Assembly (NCBI GenBank): GCA_028565715.1
Contig: JAOXYC010231348.1
Span: forward strand, 1 to 10,612
Source: Phoronis pallida
Lineage: Eukaryota > Phoronida > Phoronidae
Direction of reading: 5' to 3'
DNA: 10,612 bases
Positions 1 to 10,612 of the stretch are shown one piece after another; within the stretch, counting starts at the first letter, position 1, and every line of letters begins with the position of its first letter. The notes beneath the pieces are model-generated. The model was not told where the DNA came from and did no database searches. It worked only from the letters and a program-made list of their open reading frames with translations. Position numbers and translations under genes: made by a program.

Positions 1-465
1 GGGCCGTTAATGACATTTGCAGCCCTGCTCTGAGTCACGTGGTCAATAACGTTAACAATGACGCAATTGCATAATAGCAGAATAGGTTTTTGGCAGTATA
101 CTTTTTGTAGATACTAATAGTAATAAAGTTGTTTTTTTCGGGCATTACGGCTGACATTTAAGGACCAGCTTGTATGATTTGTAGCCCTCCATAGTTCATT
201 GGTGTCCCTCGCTTCGCTCGGGCCACCAATGAACCATGTTGGGCTACAATCCAAGCCGGTCCTTAAATGAGCCATAAAGCTCTCTAAAACAACTTTATTG
301 TTATATTAGTATTTCCGTTTATGTAAATAAATGTTGTTTGCATACAGGCATTTTGCTGGGAAATAAACGATGATGGTCCAGAACTTGAGTGGCTACGACG
401 AAATTCTGTACAATATATCTATTTCTAAAGACTATAGCTTTATTTCTTCTAAATTCCTGCCTTAC
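1..465 (-). other. NAA15 intron 18 (partial)
   Basis: This is the start of the next intron in gene direction. It contains the foldback element at 111-312. I searched both strands for the expected next exon (the family block after SLPH, of the type AKM-YYLDP) and did not find it. Confidence 0.8.
111..312. mobile_element. Foldback MITE-like element, 202 bp
   Basis: Two arms of about 90 bp (111-204 and 224-312) form a long imperfect inverted repeat around a 19-nt centre rich in CGCT words. Matching blocks are ATACTAAT/ATTAGTAT at the ends (111-118, 305-312), AATAAAGTTG with CAACTTTATT (122-131, 290-299), CATTTAAGGACC with GGTCCTTAAATG (155-166, 258-269), and ATAGTTCATTGGTG with CACCAATGAACCAT (191-204, 224-237; 13 of 14). 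A TA dinucleotide near each end (112-113, 310-311) would fit a Tc1/mariner-type target duplication, but the exact end is uncertain. It has no coding capacity. Confidence 0.75.

Positions 466-10612
<10,147 letters not shown>

Overview
The window is a eukaryotic nuclear segment, AT-rich (roughly two thirds A+T by eye), and carries most of one gene on the minus strand. That gene is NAA15 (NatA auxiliary subunit, also called NAT1/NATH/tubedown), the TPR scaffold of the ribosome-bound N-terminal acetyltransferase A complex. I reconstructed 18 consecutive coding exons by translating the reverse complement and joining them at GT-AG introns. They total 2228 coding bases, giving 742 complete codons with no stop or frame break. 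The protein is very close to animal NAA15 throughout. Introns of about 250-1000 bp, many in number, and high similarity to vertebrate NAA15 point to an invertebrate metazoan. I cannot tell sponge, cnidarian or lophotrochozoan apart from this sequence alone.

Layout, read in gene direction (high to low coordinate): the window opens inside an exon about two dozen residues after the usual NAA15 start (10612). It then passes through TPR-rich exons (10612 down to about 3535), a short linker exon (3218-3155), a Lys/Glu-rich basic coiled-coil exon with an NLS-like cluster (2850-2666), and three exons of the C-terminal helical region (2053-466). The last donor is at 465/464. The missing pieces are the first exon(s) with the promoter and 5'UTR beyond 10612, and roughly the last 100 residues with the 3'UTR below position 1. 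No second gene, tRNA, rRNA or other RNA gene was recognised on either strand.

The introns hold nearly all the other structure. There is a hAT-like non-autonomous element with 11-bp terminal inverted repeats and an 8-bp target duplication (3856-4066). There are three other foldback or MITE-like elements (111-312, 680-811, 7592-7673) and a clean six-copy 31-bp minisatellite just upstream of an acceptor (3273-3458). Two dispersed repeat families are each present twice in this one gene (about 126 bp at 1087 and 2318; about 96 bp at 1796 and 6518). A pair of 21-bp direct repeats flanks a GC-richer 176-bp segment (6619-6836). None of these interrupts an exon.

Overall this is an ordinary, highly conserved housekeeping gene in a repeat-seeded intron landscape. 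I see no evidence for a novel multi-gene system.
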